NCBI GenBank assembly: GCA_004208945.1
Contig: SGPE01000009.1
Coordinates: forward strand, 496,001 to 560,000
Direction: 5' to 3'
DNA length: 64,000 nt
Source: Pseudoalteromonas sp. CO133X
GTDB lineage: Bacteria > Pseudomonadota > Gammaproteobacteria > Enterobacterales > Alteromonadaceae
The position numbers and the translations under genes were made by a program. A model generated the notes under the pieces. That model was given only the letters and a program-made list of their open reading frames with translations, had not been told where the DNA came from and did no database searches. This document shows positions 61,631 through 64,000 of this stretch, one piece after another. Numbering within the stretch: position 1 is the first letter of the stretch; each line of letters opens with the position of its first letter.

Positions 61631-64000
61631 ATGTTTTCTCGTTATTTTATAGACAGACCGATTTTCGCGTTTGTTATATCGATTGTTATTGTGCTTGCGG
61701 GCCTTGCTGCGATGCGCAGCTTACCTATTGCTCAGTACCCTGAAATAGCGCCTCCTGTAGTGCAAGTGACAGCTTCCTATCCAGGTGCATCTGCCGAGGT
61801 ACTCGAACAAACAGTGGCAGCGCCGATCGAAAATGCAATAACTGGTGTTGAGGGCATGATGTATATGTCGTCTACATCAACTAGCTCGGGTTCGACCACA
61901 ATTGAAGTAACATTTGAAATTGGCACTGATGTCGATCAGGCCGCTGTCAATGTTAATAACCGTGTTAAGCAGGTTGAAGCACGCTTACCAGAAGAAACAC
62001 GCCGCCAAGGTGTGGTGGTACAAAAAGGCTCTTCTAGCTTTTTACAGGTGCACGCTTTTTATTCACCTGATGGTTCTCGCTCAAGTTTGTGGACATCAAA
62101 CTATGTCACTATGAATGTGCTGGATCGTATTAAACGTATTCCAGGCACTACTAGTGTGCAAATATTTGGTGCGAAAGATTACGCAATGCGTATTTGGTTA
62201 CGTCCAGATGTTATGAGCCAGCTCGGTGTCACTGTTGAAGAAATTTCAGCCGCCATTCGTGTGCAAAACTCACAATACGCTGCTGGTAAAATTGGTGCGA
62301 CACCAACGTCTAAATCTCCTCAGGAACTGGTTTACAGTGTTACCGCACAAGGGCGTTTGTCAGAGCCTGAGCAATTTGAAAATATTATTATTCGCTCAAA
62401 TCTTGATGGCAGTAGCTTAAGATTAAAAGACGTAGCACGCATTGAGCTGGGTTCAAAAGACTATAACTTTAAAGGCACAATAAACGGTAAAGAAGCGGTA
62501 CTGTTGGGTATCTTCTTACAACCTGGCGCCAATGCCCTAGATGTAGCTGAAGAAGTAAACAGTGTTATCGAAGAAATGAAAAGTCAGTTCCCTATCGGGC
62601 TTGCTCATTTAACCTCATATGACACAACTCGCTTTGTGGAAGTGTCGATTCGTGAAGTAGTAAAAACACTGCTTGAGGCCATGGTATTGGTATTCTTAGT
62701 CGTGTATTTATTCTTACAAAACTGGCGCGCGACCTTAATACCTACTCTTGCAGTGCCAGTATCACTACTGGGCACATTTGCCGGCATGTATATGCTAGGT
62801 TACTCAATTAACTCGTTAACCTTATTCGGCATGGTGCTGTCGATTGGTATTGTTGTTGATGATGCTATCGTGGTGCTTGAAAACGTTGAGCGTATCATGC
62901 ACGAAGAAGGACTAGGGGCAAGAGACGCCGCGGTTAAGGCGATGGGTGAAGTTAGCGGTCCAGTGGTAGCGATTGTACTAGTACTGTGTTCAGTGTTTGT
63001 GCCTATCGCATTTTTAGGTGGCTTAACTGGTGAATTATTCCGCCAATTCGCAATTACCATTTCGATTGCTGTAAGTTTATCGGGTGTGGTCGCCTTAACA
63101 ATGACGCCTGCTCTTTGTGTGCTTATTTTAAAACAAGAACACAAGCAAACAGCCCGTTTCTTCTTATGGTTTAATGCTACTTTTACAAAAATCACAGGGC
63201 GATATGTTGGTGCCGTTGGCTTTATGATTCGACGCGGTTTACTCGGTTTAATTCTTATGACGGGGATGATTGTTGCAACTATTGGCCTTTGGCAAAATAC
63301 GCCTGGTTCATTAGTGCCTGATGAAGACCAAGGTTATTACATCTCTGCGATTTTCTTACCTGACGGGTCATCACTTGAGCGCACCGAACAAGTCACGCAA
63401 CAAGTTGTAAAAGCAGTACAGTCAAACCCAGCTAACGAGAACGTGGTGGCCTTTACAGGTTTTGACTTTATTGGTGGTGGTTATAAAAATAGTGCTGCCA
63501 CTTTATTCGTGACACAAAAGCATTGGGATGAACGTGAAGTTGATACCAAAGCATTGGTGCAAGAACTATTTATGAAAACAGCAGGTATTAAGGAAGCGCT
63601 GGTGCTTGCCTTTAACCCTCCGGCTATTTTTGGTTTAGGTAATACCGGTGGTTTTGAGTTTTACATTCAAAACAAAGGTGATAGTGACCCTGATAAGCTA
63701 CAGCAAGCCATGCAGTTAATGACAGCCGAAGCGCAAAAGAGCCCTATCATCAGTGGTCTGCAAACACTCTGGCGACCAGATGCCCCACAATTAAAAGTGG
63801 ATATTGATCGTGAGCAAGCGCGTGCTATGGGTGTTGAGATAGATGCTGCATTTAATGCCCTAGCGGGTAACTTAGGTACTTATTACGTTAACGACTTCAA
63901 TAAATTTGGTCGCGCATGGCAAGTACTAATGTCTGCTGAACCTGAGTTTAGAATGAAGCCTGATGACATTGGCCGTATCTATGTTAAAAACAACCAAGGT
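61631..64000 (+). CDS. RND multidrug efflux pump, AcrB/MexB family (partial, C-terminus off the window)
   Basis: The frame runs from ATG 61631 to the window edge, 790 codons of an expected ~1040. It opens MFSRYFIDRPIFAFVISIVIVLAGLAAMRSLPIAQYP, the HAE1-type RND N-terminus. The proton-relay pair of TM4 is present in LSIGIVVDDAIVVLENVERIM. PN/PC pore-domain sequences (YSVTAQGRL, PPAIFGLGNTGGFEFYIQ) follow. It would export drugs or amphiphiles from the periplasm or membrane using the proton gradient. GGGAG lies just upstream. It is co-transcribed with the adaptor; an outer-membrane channel gene may lie past the edge. Confidence 0.96.
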   Translation, partial: MFSRYFIDRPIFAFVISIVIVLAGLAAMRSLPIAQYPEIAPPVVQVTASYPGASAEVLEQTVAAPIENAITGVEGMMYMSSTSTSSGSTTIEVTFEIGTDVDQAAVNVNNRVKQVEARLPEETRRQGVVVQKGSSSFLQVHAFYSPDGSRSSLWTSNYVTMNVLDRIKRIPGTTSVQIFGAKDYAMRIWLRPDVMSQLGVTVEEISAAIRVQNSQYAAGKIGATPTSKSPQELVYSVTAQGRLSEPEQFENIIIRSNLDGSSLRLKDVARIELGSKDYNFKGTINGKEAVLLGIFLQPGANALDVAEEVNSVIEEMKSQFPIGLAHLTSYDTTRFVEVSIREVVKTLLEAMVLVFLVVYLFLQNWRATLIPTLAVPVSLLGTFAGMYMLGYSINSLTLFGMVLSIGIVVDDAIVVLENVERIMHEEGLGARDAAVKAMGEVSGPVVAIVLVLCSVFVPIAFLGGLTGELFRQFAITISIAVSLSGVVALTMTPALCVLILKQEHKQTARFFLWFNATFTKITGRYVGAVGFMIRRGLLGLILMTGMIVATIGLWQNTPGSLVPDEDQGYYISAIFLPDGSSLERTEQVTQQVVKAVQSNPANENVVAFTGFDFIGGGYKNSAATLFVTQKHWDEREVDTKALVQELFMKTAGIKEALVLAFNPPAIFGLGNTGGFEFYIQNKGDSDPDKLQQAMQLMTAEAQKSPIISGLQTLWRPDAPQLKVDIDREQARAMGVEIDAAFNALAGNLGTYYVNDFNKFGRAWQVLMSAEPEFRMKPDDIGRIYVKNNQG

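Overview
The window looks like chromosome of a low-GC marine gammaproteobacterium of the Alteromonadales, most like Pseudoalteromonas. This is inferred from gene order and protein type: pabC-mltG-tmk-holB-pilZ-tatD beside the fab cluster, rluC/rne, yejK/yejL/yejM, an LapG/LapD pair and a FecI/FecR/TonB-receptor unit. No rRNA, tRNA, CRISPR array or intact transposase was seen.

Layout. (1) 1-15839, all minus strand: an exopolysaccharide or capsule locus. It is read from galU and ugd (UDP-glucose to UDP-glucuronate) through a GT2 glycosyltransferase, a hexapeptide acetyltransferase, a split PssD/PssE-type glycosyltransferase, a Wzx-like flippase, a Wzy-like polymerase, an exported SASA-type esterase and an acyltransferase-3. 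Separate transcripts follow for a choice-of-anchor A/FG-GAP surface protein, a small membrane protein, a WbaP/WcaJ initiating transferase and an outer-membrane barrel cut by the window edge. Wza and Wzc homologues are not in the window. (2) 16092-20722, plus: LapG-like protease, LapD-like c-di-GMP receptor, a small secreted protein and a second O-antigen ligase/polymerase. (3) 20786-32485, minus: PhoD phosphatase, tatD, pilZ, holB, tmk, mltG, pabC, fabF, acpP, fabG, fabD, plsX, rpmF and yceD. fabH is absent from its usual place between plsX and fabD. (4) 32627-38546: maf (plus), a HAD phosphatase and rluC (minus), then rne (plus) with a long leader and a 22-copy hexapeptide repeat.

(5) 38656-47714: EthD, PhzF, alpha/beta hydrolase and small membrane protein genes, yejK, yejL, a reduced YejM-like protein, a DUF4124 protein, aceK and a LysR regulator. 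(6) 47913-52281, partly accessory: a DUF2383 four-helix protein; a TetR/DsbA-like/QorB-like cassette with palindromic candidate operators; a tiny cationic ORF; a perfect 17-bp hairpin; a periplasmic catalase-like peroxidase. (7) 52571-57677: an orphan ExbD converging on a FecI-FecR-TonB receptor surface-signalling unit. The receptor has a second internal signal peptide and an internal Shine-Dalgarno/ATG. (8) 57760-64000: LysR and divergent peroxiredoxin, an exported haloacid dehalogenase-like protein, and an RND efflux adaptor and pump (pump cut by the right edge).

Functional themes are matrix polysaccharide synthesis next to c-di-GMP-controlled adhesin release, phospholipid and envelope supply (fab/plsX, yejM, mltG), and TonB-dependent uptake with transmembrane signalling. 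The observations most worth following are the dual-start STN/TonB receptor, the apparently leaderless yceD promoter, the cationic micro-ORF beside a strong hairpin, the candidate structured RNA near 5850-6010, the reduced YejM protein and the missing fabH.
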